Of a stretch of 64,000 nt of DNA, positions 7,237 through 16,465 are shown in pieces; position 1 is the first letter of the stretch, and every line of letters begins with the position of its first letter. Under the pieces are notes generated by a model. It was given only the letters and a program-made list of their open reading frames with translations. It was not told the origin of the DNA and made no database searches. The translations under genes were made by a program, and so were the position numbers. The DNA lies in the NCBI GenBank assembly GCA_910578555.1, contig CAJTPS010000012.1:40204-104203 (forward strand), in the 5' to 3' direction. This DNA is from an uncultured Lachnospiraceae bacterium. Its GTDB lineage: Bacteria; Bacillota; Clostridia; Lachnospirales; Lachnospiraceae.

Positions 7237-9876
7237 ATGAAACCTTATGGTGTAAATGAGTTGAGGAGGATGTTTCTTGAATTTTTTGAGAGCAAGGATC
7301 ATTTGAAGATGAAGAGTTTTTCGCTGGTGCCGCACAATGACAACAGTCTGCTGCTGATCAATTCGGGTATGGCGCCGCTGAAACCTTATTTTACGGGACA
7401 GGAGATTCCGCCCAGAAGACGTGTTACCACATGTCAGAAATGTATCCGGACAGGAGATCTGGAGAATGTGGGCAAGACGGCAAGACACGGCACCTTCTTT
7501 GAGATGCTGGGCAACTTTTCTTTCGGCGATTACTTTAAACACGAGGCGATCGCATGGAGCTGGGAGTTTCTGACAGAGGTGGTCGGTCTGGATGCGGACA
7601 GACTCTATCCTTCTATCTATGAGAATGATGAAGAGGCATTTGAGATCTGGAATAAGGAGATCGGTATTGCACCGGAGCGGATCTATCGTTTCGGCAAGGA
7701 AGACAATTTCTGGGAGCATGGTTCCGGTCCCTGCGGCCCCTGTTCGGAGATTTATTATGACCGGGGCGAGAAGTACGGCTGCGGCAAGCCCGGCTGCACG
7801 GTAGGCTGTGACTGCGATCGCTATATGGAGATCTGGAACAACGTGTTTACCCAGTTTGACAATGACGGCAAGGGTAATTATACAGAACTGGTGCAGAAGA
7901 ATATTGATACCGGAATGGGACTGGAGAGACTGGCGTCTGCCGTGCAGGACGTGGATTCCATTTTTGACGTGGACACAGTGCTTGCACTGAGAACAAGAGT
8001 GTGCGAGATTGCCGGTGTAGAATATAAGAAGGATTACGACACGGATGTGTCGATCCGCATTATCACGGATCATATTCGCTCGGCTACGTTTATGATCTCG
8101 GACGGCATCATGCCCTCTAACGAGGGACGGGGATATGTGCTTCGCCGTATCATTCGCCGCGCGGCGCGTCAGGGCAGAAAGTTAGGCATAAACGGTACAT
8201 TCCTGTCGAATCTTGCGGGTACGGTGATCGAAGGCTCCAGGGACGGTTATCCGGAACTGGAAGAAAAGAAAGAGTTCATCTTCAATGCACTTACGCAGGA
8301 AGAAAACAAATTTAATAAGACGATTGATCAGGGGCTTACGATCTTAAATGAGATGGCGGATGCGGTAGCGGCTTCGGGCAGTAAAGAACTGGGCGGCGCA
8401 GAGGCGTTTAAATTGTATGACACTTACGGATTCCCGCTTGACTTAACGAAGGAAATCCTGGAAGAAAAAGGATTTACGGTGGATGAGGAAGGCTTCAGGG
8501 CATGTATGCAGGAACAGAAAGAGAAGGCCCGCAAGGCGCGTAAGGTTACCAATTATATGGGTGCTGACGTGACTGTATATGAGTCCATCGATCCGTCCCT
8601 GACCACGGAGTTTGTAGGGTACAACTGTCTGACATGTGACTCTATAGTGACGGTGCTTACCACGGAAACGGAACTGGTGGAGGCTCTGACGGATGGTGAA
8701 GTGGGAACCATTATTACGGAGCAGACACCGTTCTATGCTACCATGGGCGGTCAGGAGGGCGATATCGGTCTGATCACCACGGCAGACGGAGAATTTAGAG
8801 TGGAGAATACTATCAGGCTGTCGGGCGGCAAGGCAGGTCATATCGGTAAGATGACGAAGGGTATGATCAAGGCGGGAGATACTGTGACCCTGTCGGTGGA
8901 TACTGCAAGAAGAAGTAATACGTGCAGGAACCACAGCGCGACACATTTATTGCAGAAAGCGCTTCGGGAGGTGCTCGGCAATCATGTGGAACAGGCAGGT
9001 TCCTATCAGGACGGAGAGAGAACGCGTTTTGATTTCTCACATCCTGCGGCGATGACGCCGGAGGAAATCCGCAAAGTCGAACAGATTGTCAATGAGCAGA
9101 TTGCGGAGAATCTGGCAGTCGAGACAAAGGTTATGACCATAGAGGAAGCGAAGCAGTCGGGCGCGATGGCGCTTTTCGGAGAAAAATACGGCGAGACCGT
9201 CAGGGTCGTGCAGATGGGAGATTTCTCGAAAGAACTGTGCGGTGGTACGCATGTAAAATCCACCGGTATGATCGGCTCCTTCAAGATTCTGTCCGAGTCG
9301 GGCGTGGCGGCAGGCGTGCGCCGTATCGAAGCTGTGACGGGCAGCAATGTTGCGGCATATTATCAGAAGCTGGAAGAACAGCTTCATGAGGCGGCGAAAG
9401 TGCTGAAGACATCTCCTTCCAATCTGGTGGAGCGCTGCGAACACCTGGTGGCGGAGATGAAAGCGCTGCAGAGCGAGAACGAGTCGCTAAAGAGCAAGGC
9501 GGCTAAGGATGCGCTCGGCGACGTAATGGATCAGGTACAGAAAGTAAAAGGCGTGAAGCTGCTTGCTTCTAAGGTTGCGGGTGTCGATATGAACGGTCTG
9601 CGCGAACTCGGCGATCAGTTAAAGGAGAAATTAGGAGAAGGCGTAGTAGTGCTGATCTCTGAGAATGACGGCAAGGTGAATATGATCGCCATGGCGACAG
9701 ACGGCGCGATGGGACAGGGCGCTCATGCGGGAAATCTGATCAAAGGAATTGCCGCGCTGGTAGGCGGCGGCGGTGGCGGCCGTTCGAATATGGCACAGGC
9801 CGGCGGTAAGAATCCGGCGGGTATTGATGCCGCAATTTCGGAGTGCGCTAAGGTATTAGAGGGTCAGATTCAGTAA
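7237..9876 (+). CDS. alaS: Alanyl-tRNA synthetase
   Basis: A full-length 879-residue class II enzyme that charges and proofreads tRNA-Ala. The catalytic domain starts with NELRRMFLEFFESKDHLKMKSFSLVP and includes the GPCGPCSEIYYDRG segment with an inserted Cys-rich stretch (CGKPGCTVGCDC). The editing domain carries the zinc site HSATHLL and CGGTH. The C-terminal oligomerisation domain ends in a Gly-rich GGGGGGRSNMAQAGG segment. The ATG at 7237 follows AAAGGATAGAG. Confidence 0.98.
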   Translation: MKPYGVNELRRMFLEFFESKDHLKMKSFSLVPHNDNSLLLINSGMAPLKPYFTGQEIPPRRRVTTCQKCIRTGDLENVGKTARHGTFFEMLGNFSFGDYFKHEAIAWSWEFLTEVVGLDADRLYPSIYENDEEAFEIWNKEIGIAPERIYRFGKEDNFWEHGSGPCGPCSEIYYDRGEKYGCGKPGCTVGCDCDRYMEIWNNVFTQFDNDGKGNYTELVQKNIDTGMGLERLASAVQDVDSIFDVDTVLALRTRVCEIAGVEYKKDYDTDVSIRIITDHIRSATFMISDGIMPSNEGRGYVLRRIIRRAARQGRKLGINGTFLSNLAGTVIEGSRDGYPELEEKKEFIFNALTQEENKFNKTIDQGLTILNEMADAVAASGSKELGGAEAFKLYDTYGFPLDLTKEILEEKGFTVDEEGFRACMQEQKEKARKARKVTNYMGADVTVYESIDPSLTTEFVGYNCLTCDSIVTVLTTETELVEALTDGEVGTIITEQTPFYATMGGQEGDIGLITTADGEFRVENTIRLSGGKAGHIGKMTKGMIKAGDTVTLSVDTARRSNTCRNHSATHLLQKALREVLGNHVEQAGSYQDGERTRFDFSHPAAMTPEEIRKVEQIVNEQIAENLAVETKVMTIEEAKQSGAMALFGEKYGETVRVVQMGDFSKELCGGTHVKSTGMIGSFKILSESGVAAGVRRIEAVTGSNVAAYYQKLEEQLHEAAKVLKTSPSNLVERCEHLVAEMKALQSENESLKSKAAKDALGDVMDQVQKVKGVKLLASKVAGVDMNGLRELGDQLKEKLGEGVVVLISENDGKVNMIAMATDGAMGQGAHAGNLIKGIAALVGGGGGGRSNMAQAGGKNPAGIDAAISECAKVLEGQIQ

Positions 9877-9891
9877 ATTTCGAAATAGTAG

Positions 9892-9919
9892 TTGACTCAT
9901 AACCAAAATGTGGTATAAT
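9892..9919 (+). promoter_or_regulatory. Sigma-A promoter of rpsU
   Basis: TTGACT (9892-9897), a 16-base spacer and TATAAT (9914-9919). Transcription would start near 9926, giving a leader of nearly 90 bases before rpsU. Confidence 0.8.
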
Positions 9920-9928
9920 TTGTGTTGT

Positions 9929-9993
9929 GTGTAGAAACACGGGCGCGTAAGCGCAGAAATAACCCAATCAGTCGAAATGCTTGTTCGGGACTG
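9929..9993 (+). promoter_or_regulatory. Structured rpsU leader (three hairpins)
   Basis: GTGT-AGAA-ACAC (9929-9940) is followed by GCGC-GTAA-GCGC with a GNRA-type loop (9943-9954). A third hairpin joins CAGT/CGAA (9969-9976) to TTCG/ACTG (9984-9993) with a GG bulge, just before the AGGGAGG ribosome binding site. Such a leader could mediate translational control of S21; this is inference from folding by eye. Confidence 0.5.
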
Positions 9994-10013
9994 AAGGGAG
10001 GTCAGGTGCGAGA

Positions 10014-10190
10014 ATGTCAAACGTAATCGTTAAAGAGAACGAAACTTTGGATAGTGCATTACGTCGTTTCAAGAGAAGCTGCGCGAAAGCCGGTATCCAG
10101 CAGGAGATTCGTAAAAGAGAGCATTACGAGAAGCCCAGCGTAAGACGTAAGAAGAAGTCCGAAGCAGCCAGAAAACGTAAATACAACTAA
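10014..10190 (+). CDS. rpsU: 30S ribosomal protein S21
   Basis: A 58-residue, very basic protein of standard S21 length: MSNVIVKENETLDSALRRFK at the start, and a Lys/Arg-rich end with YEKPSVRRKKKSE. S21 sits near the 16S rRNA 3' end and assists initiation. The ATG at 10014 follows AGGGAGG by twelve bases; the upstream in-frame extension is not S21-like. It has its own promoter, leader and terminator. Confidence 0.97.
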   Translation: MSNVIVKENETLDSALRRFKRSCAKAGIQQEIRKREHYEKPSVRRKKKSEAARKRKYN

Positions 10191-10202
10191 GTAAAAGCAT
10201 GG

Positions 10203-10242
10203 AACAGACTCAGAAGTGATTTTGAGTCTGTTTTTCTTTTTT
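10203..10242 (+). terminator. Rho-independent terminator after rpsU
   Basis: AACAGACTCA (10203-10212) pairs perfectly with TGAGTCTGTT (10223-10232) across a ten-base loop, followed by a T-rich run to 10242. Confidence 0.9.
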
Positions 10243-10303
10243 GCTCATATCCGTTGTCCCATGGCAATATGTATAGTACATAACAGAGTATTTAGGAGTG
10301 ACA

Positions 10304-11491
10304 ATGTTGCGAAAAACAGGAAAGCGTATTGCGATATGGTTTCTACTGGGCTGTCTGATATTGCAGGCAGGATTTGTGTGTATGCCGATGTGTGTATGGG
10401 CGGCGCCGGATGTTGCGACACCATCTTATATCGTGATGGAGGCATCTACCGGACAGGTGGTCTGCGAACAGGATGCAGATTCGAAACGGAGTCCCGCCAG
10501 CATCACGAAGATCATGACGCTGCTGATCATTTTTGAACATTTGAAGAGCGGACGAATCAGGCTGGAGGATCAGGTTACGACCAGCGCTTATGCAAAATCT
10601 ATGGGCGGGTCACAGGTGTTTCTGGAAGAAGGGGAAACACAGACACTTAATACGATGATCAAATGCATTGCCGTTGCATCCGGCAATGATGCCAGCGTTG
10701 CGGTGGCGGAGTACATAGCGGGCAGTGAGGGGGAGTTTGTTAAGTTAATGAATGAGAAGGCGGAGGAACTGGGTATGCAGAACACCCACTTCGAGGACTG
10801 CTGCGGCCTGACGGATTCCGACGGTCATTATTCTTCCGCCAAAGATGTTGCAATCATGTCGCGGGAATTGATTACGAAGTATCCGGAAGTTTTTGAGTAT
10901 ACTAAGATCTGGATGGAGGACATTGAGCATAAAACGGCGCAGGGTACTTCTTCCTTCACGCTGTCGAGCACTAACAAGCTGCTTAAGCAGTATGAGTGGA
11001 CGACGGGGCTTAAGACCGGTTCTACTTCAAAAGCGCTGTATTGTCTGTCGGCGACGGCGGACAGAGACGGTATGGAACTGATCGCGGTGGTGATGGCGGC
11101 GCCGGACCCCAAGACTCGTTTTCAGGATGCCATAACGCTGCTGAATTATGGGTACAGCGTCAGCCGGATGTACACGGACGACAATAAAGATCCGCTTCCG
11201 GAACAGAAGGTGGAAGGCGGCATCGAGGATGTCGTACAGTTAACTTATGCGGGACCGTTTGACTATCTGGACACGCAGGGGAGTAATTTAAGTGAAATAC
11301 AAAAGGAGATCAGTCTGCCGGACCTCGTGCAGGCGCCCGTGGCGGAAGGGGATGCCATCGGCGAAGCCGTCTATAAACTGAACGGAACGCGGATCGGAAG
11401 TGTGTCGATCCTGGCGGCAAAAGGGGTAGATAGAGCGGAATATAAGGATTACTGGAAAAAGGTGTGGATACTGTATCTGATGAAGCGATAG
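10304..11491 (+). CDS. D-alanyl-D-alanine carboxypeptidase (PBP5/DacF type)
   Basis: A 395-residue secreted serine peptidase that removes the terminal D-Ala from peptidoglycan stem peptides. An N-terminal signal segment ends around VWAA (residue 34). The catalytic motifs are S66-I-T-K69, S126-G-N128 and K237-T-G239 in the usual order and spacing. A C-terminal PBP5-associated domain follows from about residue 300, and a short basic/hydrophobic tail (KVWILYLMKR) may associate with the membrane. ATG 10304, six bases after AGGAG, is preferred to GTG 10298. A second enzyme of this family lies at 15028, and both resemble DacF/DacB-type paralogues of spore-formers. Confidence 0.93.
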   Translation: MLRKTGKRIAIWFLLGCLILQAGFVCMPMCVWAAPDVATPSYIVMEASTGQVVCEQDADSKRSPASITKIMTLLIIFEHLKSGRIRLEDQVTTSAYAKSMGGSQVFLEEGETQTLNTMIKCIAVASGNDASVAVAEYIAGSEGEFVKLMNEKAEELGMQNTHFEDCCGLTDSDGHYSSAKDVAIMSRELITKYPEVFEYTKIWMEDIEHKTAQGTSSFTLSSTNKLLKQYEWTTGLKTGSTSKALYCLSATADRDGMELIAVVMAAPDPKTRFQDAITLLNYGYSVSRMYTDDNKDPLPEQKVEGGIEDVVQLTYAGPFDYLDTQGSNLSEIQKEISLPDLVQAPVAEGDAIGEAVYKLNGTRIGSVSILAAKGVDRAEYKDYWKKVWILYLMKR

Positions 11492-11706
11492 GGGATACGG
11501 TGAACGGGCCGCAGAATATGGAAGCCTTCCGTGCAGATGAAAGCTAATCTCTTCATCTGCGCCGGGTACCGGCTGTACATAGATAGAACACAAGTTCACA
11601 GATTGCGGGAATCTGCTGCGGTATGATATACTGTAACAGTTGTGTAGATACGGCGTGAGCGGGAATACGCAGGTTTCTACAGTGGTTTGAGGTGGAGAAA
11701 ACATAT

Positions 11707-12564
11707 ATGACAGAGGTAATATTGATTTGTATGGCGGCGGTGATCATACTGTGCCTGCTCATATCGCTGTACGACTGTAACAGATTTGTTACGGTACGGT
11801 ATGAGGTCACATCGGGTAAGCTCACAAAGCCATGCAAACTGGTTCTGCTTTCCGATCTGCATAACAAATCGTACGGTAAAGATCACGGGAAGCTGATTAG
11901 GGAAATAGACAGGATATCTCCGGATGTGATTCTTACGGCGGGGGATATGCTGACAGCGGTACAGGATACGCCCTGTGAAAAAGCGCTGTCGTTGATGCGG
12001 CAGCTGTCTTCCCGCTATCAGATCTATTACGGTCTGGGGAATCATGAACAACGGCTGCATCAATACCCGGAACAGTTTGGCACGGTATATGATGACTATG
12101 TGAAAGAGTTGTCGGATTGCGGAATTACGATACTGATTAATGCGAACACTTATCTGCCGGAGTACAATGTGGCGGTCTGCGGTTCTGCGATCGACAGACA
12201 GTATTACCGGAAATTTCGAAAACAACCCATGCAGACGGGATATCTCCCGAAGATATTAGGCAGACCGCTGGAGGGTGCATGTCAGATTCTGATTGCGCAT
12301 ACGCCGCAGTATTTTGAAGAGTATGCGGCTTGGGGCGCGGATCTGGTTGTATCCGGGCATGTGCACGGCGGCATTATGCGGCTGCCTGTGCTGGGGGGTG
12401 TGTTGTCGCCGAACATGACTCTTTTTCCGAAATATGACGGCGGACGGTTTATACATGGGAAATCCGTAATGATTTTAAGCAGAGGACTCGGCACACATAC
12501 GGTGCCGCTCAGGATCTTTAATCCGGCGGAACTTGTGGTGATCGATCTTCTTCCTGCAAAATAG
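11707..12564 (+). CDS. Membrane-anchored metallophosphoesterase (YkuE-like)
   Basis: A calcineurin-like phosphoesterase of about 285 residues with one N-terminal membrane helix (VILICMAAVIILCLLISL). The metal-binding motifs are complete: LSDLHN, TAGDM, GLGNHE and SGHVHGG. Relatives (YkuE, YaeI types) are surface or membrane phosphodiesterases whose substrates are mostly undefined. GAGGTGGAG places the ATG at 11707 nine bases downstream; a GTG at 11692 would lie inside that site. The 215 bases upstream hold nothing recognisable. scpA follows after 16 bases. Confidence 0.88.
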   Translation: MTEVILICMAAVIILCLLISLYDCNRFVTVRYEVTSGKLTKPCKLVLLSDLHNKSYGKDHGKLIREIDRISPDVILTAGDMLTAVQDTPCEKALSLMRQLSSRYQIYYGLGNHEQRLHQYPEQFGTVYDDYVKELSDCGITILINANTYLPEYNVAVCGSAIDRQYYRKFRKQPMQTGYLPKILGRPLEGACQILIAHTPQYFEEYAAWGADLVVSGHVHGGIMRLPVLGGVLSPNMTLFPKYDGGRFIHGKSVMILSRGLGTHTVPLRIFNPAELVVIDLLPAK

Positions 12565-12580
12565 AAAGGACAAGCTTGCG

Positions 12581-13366
12581 ATGGCGATTCCTGTAAAGCT
12601 GGAGGTGTTTGAAGGCCCTTTAGATCTGCTTCTGCACCTGATTGATAAGAATAAAGTTGATATTTATGATATTCCGATTGTGGAAATCACGGAGCAGTAT
12701 CTGGATTATATCAAACAGATGCCGACAGAAGACATGAACGTAGTGAGCGAGTTCCTTGTTATGGCAGCTACGCTGATCGACATCAAGTGCAGGATGCTGC
12801 TGCCAAAGGAAGTGAATGAAGAGGGAGAAGAGGAAGATCCGAGAGCAGAACTGGTTGAGAAGCTGCTGGAATACAAGATGTGCAAATATATGTCGTATGA
12901 ACTGCGCGACAGGATGGTGGATGCGGAGAGAAGTCTGTACAAGCGTCCGACGCTTCCGAAGGAAGTTGCCGATTACAGACAGCCGGTGGATTATGAGGAA
13001 CTGATCGGAGATATGACGCTGCAGAAGCTGCATGAGATATTCAAGCAGATCATGAGACGACAGGAGGACAAGATCGATCCGGTTAGAAGTACCTTCGGCA
13101 ATATTGAGAAGGACGAGATTGACATGGATTTAAAGACCACTTTTGTGGAGGCGTATGTGCGCAGCCATAAGACATTCAGCTTCCGGAGGCTTCTGGAAAA
13201 ACAAAGCAGCAAGATGGAAGTGATCGTTACGTTTCTGGTTATCCTGGAGATGATCAAAACGGGCAGGATCGGTATAGAGCAGGAAGACACATTTTCTGAT
13301 ATTATCATTACAACGAAGGACTTAAGTGATACCGCGCCGATGCAGCTTACGTCGGTTGCGGAGTAG
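12581..13366 (+). CDS. scpA: Segregation and condensation protein ScpA
   Basis: A 261-residue kleisin subunit that joins SMC and ScpB in the chromosome-condensing complex. The N-terminus (KLEVFEGPLDLLLHLIDKNKVDIYDIPIVEI) is the family signature, the middle is acidic and helical, and the C-terminal winged-helix segment that contacts the SMC head is at about 185-250. It is followed by scpB after 32 bases, the usual pair. Confidence 0.96.
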   Translation: MAIPVKLEVFEGPLDLLLHLIDKNKVDIYDIPIVEITEQYLDYIKQMPTEDMNVVSEFLVMAATLIDIKCRMLLPKEVNEEGEEEDPRAELVEKLLEYKMCKYMSYELRDRMVDAERSLYKRPTLPKEVADYRQPVDYEELIGDMTLQKLHEIFKQIMRRQEDKIDPVRSTFGNIEKDEIDMDLKTTFVEAYVRSHKTFSFRRLLEKQSSKMEVIVTFLVILEMIKTGRIGIEQEDTFSDIIITTKDLSDTAPMQLTSVAE

Positions 13367-13398
13367 AGGGAAAAGCTGCGCAGAAATGAGGAAGAAAG

Positions 13399-13968
13399 AT
13401 GGAAAGAGCAAAGGCGAAAGCGGTATTGGAGGCAATTCTTTTTACAATGGGAGATTCGGTCAGCATAGACAATCTCGCAGCGGTGATTGAGGAAGATAAG
13501 AAGAAGACGCAGGAGATTCTGGAGGAGATGGCGCAGGATTACAGCGCGCAGGACCGGGGGATCGGACTGACGACGCTGGACAATGCCGTGCAGATGTGCA
13601 CGAAAGGGGAACTGTATGAGTACCTCATCAAGATCGCCAAGGCGCCGAAGAAATTTGTGCTGACGGACACGCTCTTAGAGACGCTTTCCATCATCGCCTA
13701 TAAACAGCCGGTTACCAGACTGGAGATAGAGAAAGTCAGAGGCGTTAGCTGCGACCACGCAGTGAATAAACTGCTGGAGTATGATCTGATTACGGAAGTC
13801 GGCAGGCTGGATGCGCCGGGCAGACCGCTTTTGTTTGGTACGACGGAACAGTTCTTACGGAGCTTCGGCGTGAAGTCGTTAGAGGATCTACCGGAGCTGA
13901 ATGCGGTGCAGATCGAGGAGTTTAAGCAGCAGGCGGAATCGGAGGTACAGCTGCAGCTGGATATCTGA
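13399..13968 (+). CDS. scpB: Segregation and condensation protein ScpB
   Basis: A 189-residue partner of ScpA that dimerises through winged-helix domains and stabilises the SMC complex. The motif LSIIAYKQPVTRLEIEKVRGV and the PGRPLLFGTTEQFLRSFG segment are typical. GAGGAAG lies just upstream of the ATG. The coding sequence ends only ten bases before the -35 box of the sigma-28 promoter of the following flagellin-like gene. Confidence 0.96.
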   Translation: MERAKAKAVLEAILFTMGDSVSIDNLAAVIEEDKKKTQEILEEMAQDYSAQDRGIGLTTLDNAVQMCTKGELYEYLIKIAKAPKKFVLTDTLLETLSIIAYKQPVTRLEIEKVRGVSCDHAVNKLLEYDLITEVGRLDAPGRPLLFGTTEQFLRSFGVKSLEDLPELNAVQIEEFKQQAESEVQLQLDI

Positions 13969-13977
13969 TATTTTCCT

Positions 13978-14004
13978 TAAGAAAAAGCGTTTGAGAGCCG
14001 ATAT
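13978..14004 (+). promoter_or_regulatory. Sigma-28 (SigD/FliA) type promoter
   Basis: TAAG (13978-13981), exactly 15 bases, then GCCGATAT (13997-14004). The Bacillus SigD consensus is TAAA-N15-GCCGATAT, so the match is perfect at -10 and three of four at -35. It precedes a flagellin-like gene, the expected target class. Confidence 0.8.
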
Positions 14005-14098
14005 ACATATTATAGCTATAAATTCTTATATTTTCTTTATTTTTCAACACGGAACTGACGACAGCAAGACCCCGGATATGGTCGGGGAGGGGCAAAAT

Positions 14099-14929
14099 AT
14101 GCTTTCTGTAATGACCAATACGCAGGCTTGGAATGATGCCGGACAGTTTGGTAGAGTTTCCAGGTCGAACAATAAACATACGGAAAAGTTATCGTCCGGT
14201 TACAAGATCAACAGGTCGGCTGACGATGCGGCCGGTCTGGCGATTTCCGAACGTATGCGCAGACAGATCCGCGGACTGACACAGGCGGCGGCTAACGCGC
14301 AGGACGGCATTTCAATGGTGCAGACTGCGTAGGGCGCTTTAAACGAAGTGCATGATATGCTGCATCGGGCCGGTGAACTTTCGGTGAAGGCGGCGACGGG
14401 AACACTGACAGATGATGACAGGGCGTTGATCGATCTGGAAGTACAGCAGATCAAGGATGAGATCGACAGTACGGCGAAGTCTACGGTTTTTAATGAAATC
14501 AGACTGTTTCCTGATGATGGAATCAGGATGTCATCGATGCAGGCGGATATATATTATTATGATTTGACATACAATCCGGCGGACGGGACGTTTTCTGTTG
14601 TGTCGGCTGAAAATCGTGCAATGAGTGCAGGAGGCGTGACAGGGCGGGCGGCGGTTAATCCGACACAACAGGGCGGCGCGCTGGCGGATCTGATCGCGGC
14701 GGAAATGATACCGAAGGCGGCAGAACAGATCATGAATGCCTTCCCGGCGATCAAGGCTGATATCGGTAATATAACATTGAACATCGCGGTGAAAGTACAG
14801 GGAATAGACGGACGGGACGGAACGCTGGCACAGGCATATTTCAGATATAAGACAAACGGCGGCAGACCTACGGTGCAGGAACTCTATGTTGACAATCAGG
14901 ACTTTGCGATTTACAGAGCAGAATCATGA
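14099..14929 (+). pseudogene. Flagellin-like gene interrupted by an in-frame amber codon
   Basis: From ATG 14099 (after GGGGAGGGG) one frame runs 277 codons with a single TAG at 14330-14332. The N-terminal residues match the flagellin helical domain (TEKLSSGYKINRSADDAAGL, SERMRRQIRGLTQAAANAQD, then ISMVQTA). The stop replaces the Glu normally found in QTAEGALNEVHDML, and homology resumes at once (GALNEVHDMLHRAGELSVKAATG), so a single GAG-to-TAG change explains it. After about residue 140 an unfamiliar acidic/Gly-rich domain replaces the usual flagellin C-terminal helices, which are absent. With the stop, only 77 residues are made. Strain variation, sequencing error or suppression remain possible. 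Confidence 0.8.
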
Positions 14930-15027
14930 AGGCCGGCTGGAGCGGCATGGCGGCGGAGCCGGTGGAAAAGGCGCATATGAAGACAGGATATGCATATATA
15001 TTAACGAAGAAGTATGAAGGTTAACAT

Positions 15028-16311
15028 ATGCGTATCTTTTCAGAGAACAGGAAATTAATGAAAGAAGGTATATTATGCAGGGTGGCAGCCGGTGTGACGG
15101 CGGCTGCCTTGTTTTGCTGTCCGGGTGTGCCGGTCAGTGCGCAAAATAACGCGGATGTCCCGCGGGAGAGCAGTGAGCAGGAAGCAGATCTGCAGCTTTA
15201 TGCACAGGCGGCGGTTCTGATGGATGCGGACTCGGGACGGGTGCTGTACGGCAAAAATGAAAAGGATATTCTGCCGATGGCAAGCACAACAAAGATCATG
15301 ACGTGCATTCTGGCATTAGAGTACGGCAATCTGGAAGAGATTGTGGAAGCCTCTTCCTATGCGGCAAGCATGCCGAAAGTGAAACTGTATGTGAAGCAGG
15401 GAGAGCGATTCCGGCTGGGTGATCTTCTCTATTCGCTCATGCTGGAATCCCATAACGATTCGGCTGTGGTGATCGCGGAGGCCGTGGGCGGAAGCGTGGA
15501 AGAGTTTGCGTCGATGATGAACCAGAAGGCAAGGGACATCGGCTGCTACGACACATACTTTATCACGCCGAACGGACTGGATGCGACGGTCAATGACAGC
15601 GGCAGGGTACACTCTACCACAGCAGCGGATCTTGCGAGAATCATGGCATACTGCGTGACGGATTCGCCGGCCAGAGAGCAGTTTCTCGAGATTACGCAGA
15701 CACTGGGGTATGATTTTACCGATGCGGACGGGAAGCGGAGTTTTCACTGTAACAATCATAATGCCTTCCTGGGAATGATGAAAGAGGCGATCTCCGGCAA
15801 AACGGGATTTACGAATAATGCCGGTTACTGTTATGTGGGTGCGGTGGAGAGTGAGGGGCGGATCTTTACGGTAGCGCTGCTTGCGTGCGGATGGCCGAAC
15901 AACAGGACTTATAAGTGGAGCGATATGAAGAAGCTGACGGCTTACGGGATGGAGCGCTATCTGTACAGAGATATTTATGAACCGCAGAAATTCCGGAATA
16001 TACGGGTGCAAAACGGAATTGACGGTGCGGACGGCAAACCTTATGGGGAAGTGTATGTGGCGGTGGGGCTGCAGGATGGAGGAGAGCACAGTATTTCATA
16101 CCTGTTGTGCGAGGATGATGAGATCGAGGTCCGGACGAAGATCGCAGATACGCTGCAGGCGCCGGTCGCGAAGCGGGAACAGATTGGATCGGTCAGCTAT
16201 TACCTGAACGGTACGCTGATTAAACAGTACCCTGTCGTCACGGAAGCGGCGGTGGAAGAGCGCACCTACAGACGGATCTGTACCTATCTTTTAGACGTTT
16301 TTTTACTGTAG
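15028..16311 (+). CDS. D-alanyl-D-alanine carboxypeptidase, second copy
   Basis: A 427-residue secreted PBP5-family peptidase. The signal peptide likely ends near VPVSAQ (about residue 39). Catalytic motifs are S86-T-T-K89, S141-H-N143 (instead of SxN with Gly) and K258-T-G260. The remaining C-terminal domain ends with a hydrophobic segment (TYLLDVFLL) that could anchor it to the membrane. The SHN motif and longer body set it apart from the paralogue at 10304 and recall sporulation-linked DacB/DacF enzymes. GAAGG lies eight bases before the start. Confidence 0.92.
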   Translation: MRIFSENRKLMKEGILCRVAAGVTAAALFCCPGVPVSAQNNADVPRESSEQEADLQLYAQAAVLMDADSGRVLYGKNEKDILPMASTTKIMTCILALEYGNLEEIVEASSYAASMPKVKLYVKQGERFRLGDLLYSLMLESHNDSAVVIAEAVGGSVEEFASMMNQKARDIGCYDTYFITPNGLDATVNDSGRVHSTTAADLARIMAYCVTDSPAREQFLEITQTLGYDFTDADGKRSFHCNNHNAFLGMMKEAISGKTGFTNNAGYCYVGAVESEGRIFTVALLACGWPNNRTYKWSDMKKLTAYGMERYLYRDIYEPQKFRNIRVQNGIDGADGKPYGEVYVAVGLQDGGEHSISYLLCEDDEIEVRTKIADTLQAPVAKREQIGSVSYYLNGTLIKQYPVVTEAAVEERTYRRICTYLLDVFLL

Positions 16312-16385
16312 TATTTTCCTTAACATTTTTTTGGCGCGTTTCATGAAAATTTTTGGAAAATGTGCTGGTCGAGTTGCAGAATCTA

Positions 16386-16394
16386 TGGTATACT
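16386..16394 (+). promoter_or_regulatory. Extended -10 promoter of the decarboxylase operon
   Basis: TGG-TATACT (TATACT at 16389-16394) forms an extended -10 element about 70 bases before the first gene. The -35 region is poor. Confidence 0.5.
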
Positions 16395-16465
16395 ACGTTC
16401 GTGTGCTATGCACACAATGATAATGTTCTAATTATTTATTATTATGATAAATGGAGGGCTGAAAA

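Noticed and set aside
14330..14332. Amber codon read as pyrrolysine
   Set aside because: The replaced residue is a conserved Glu one base change away, and no pyl genes are visible; simple nonsense mutation is more economical.
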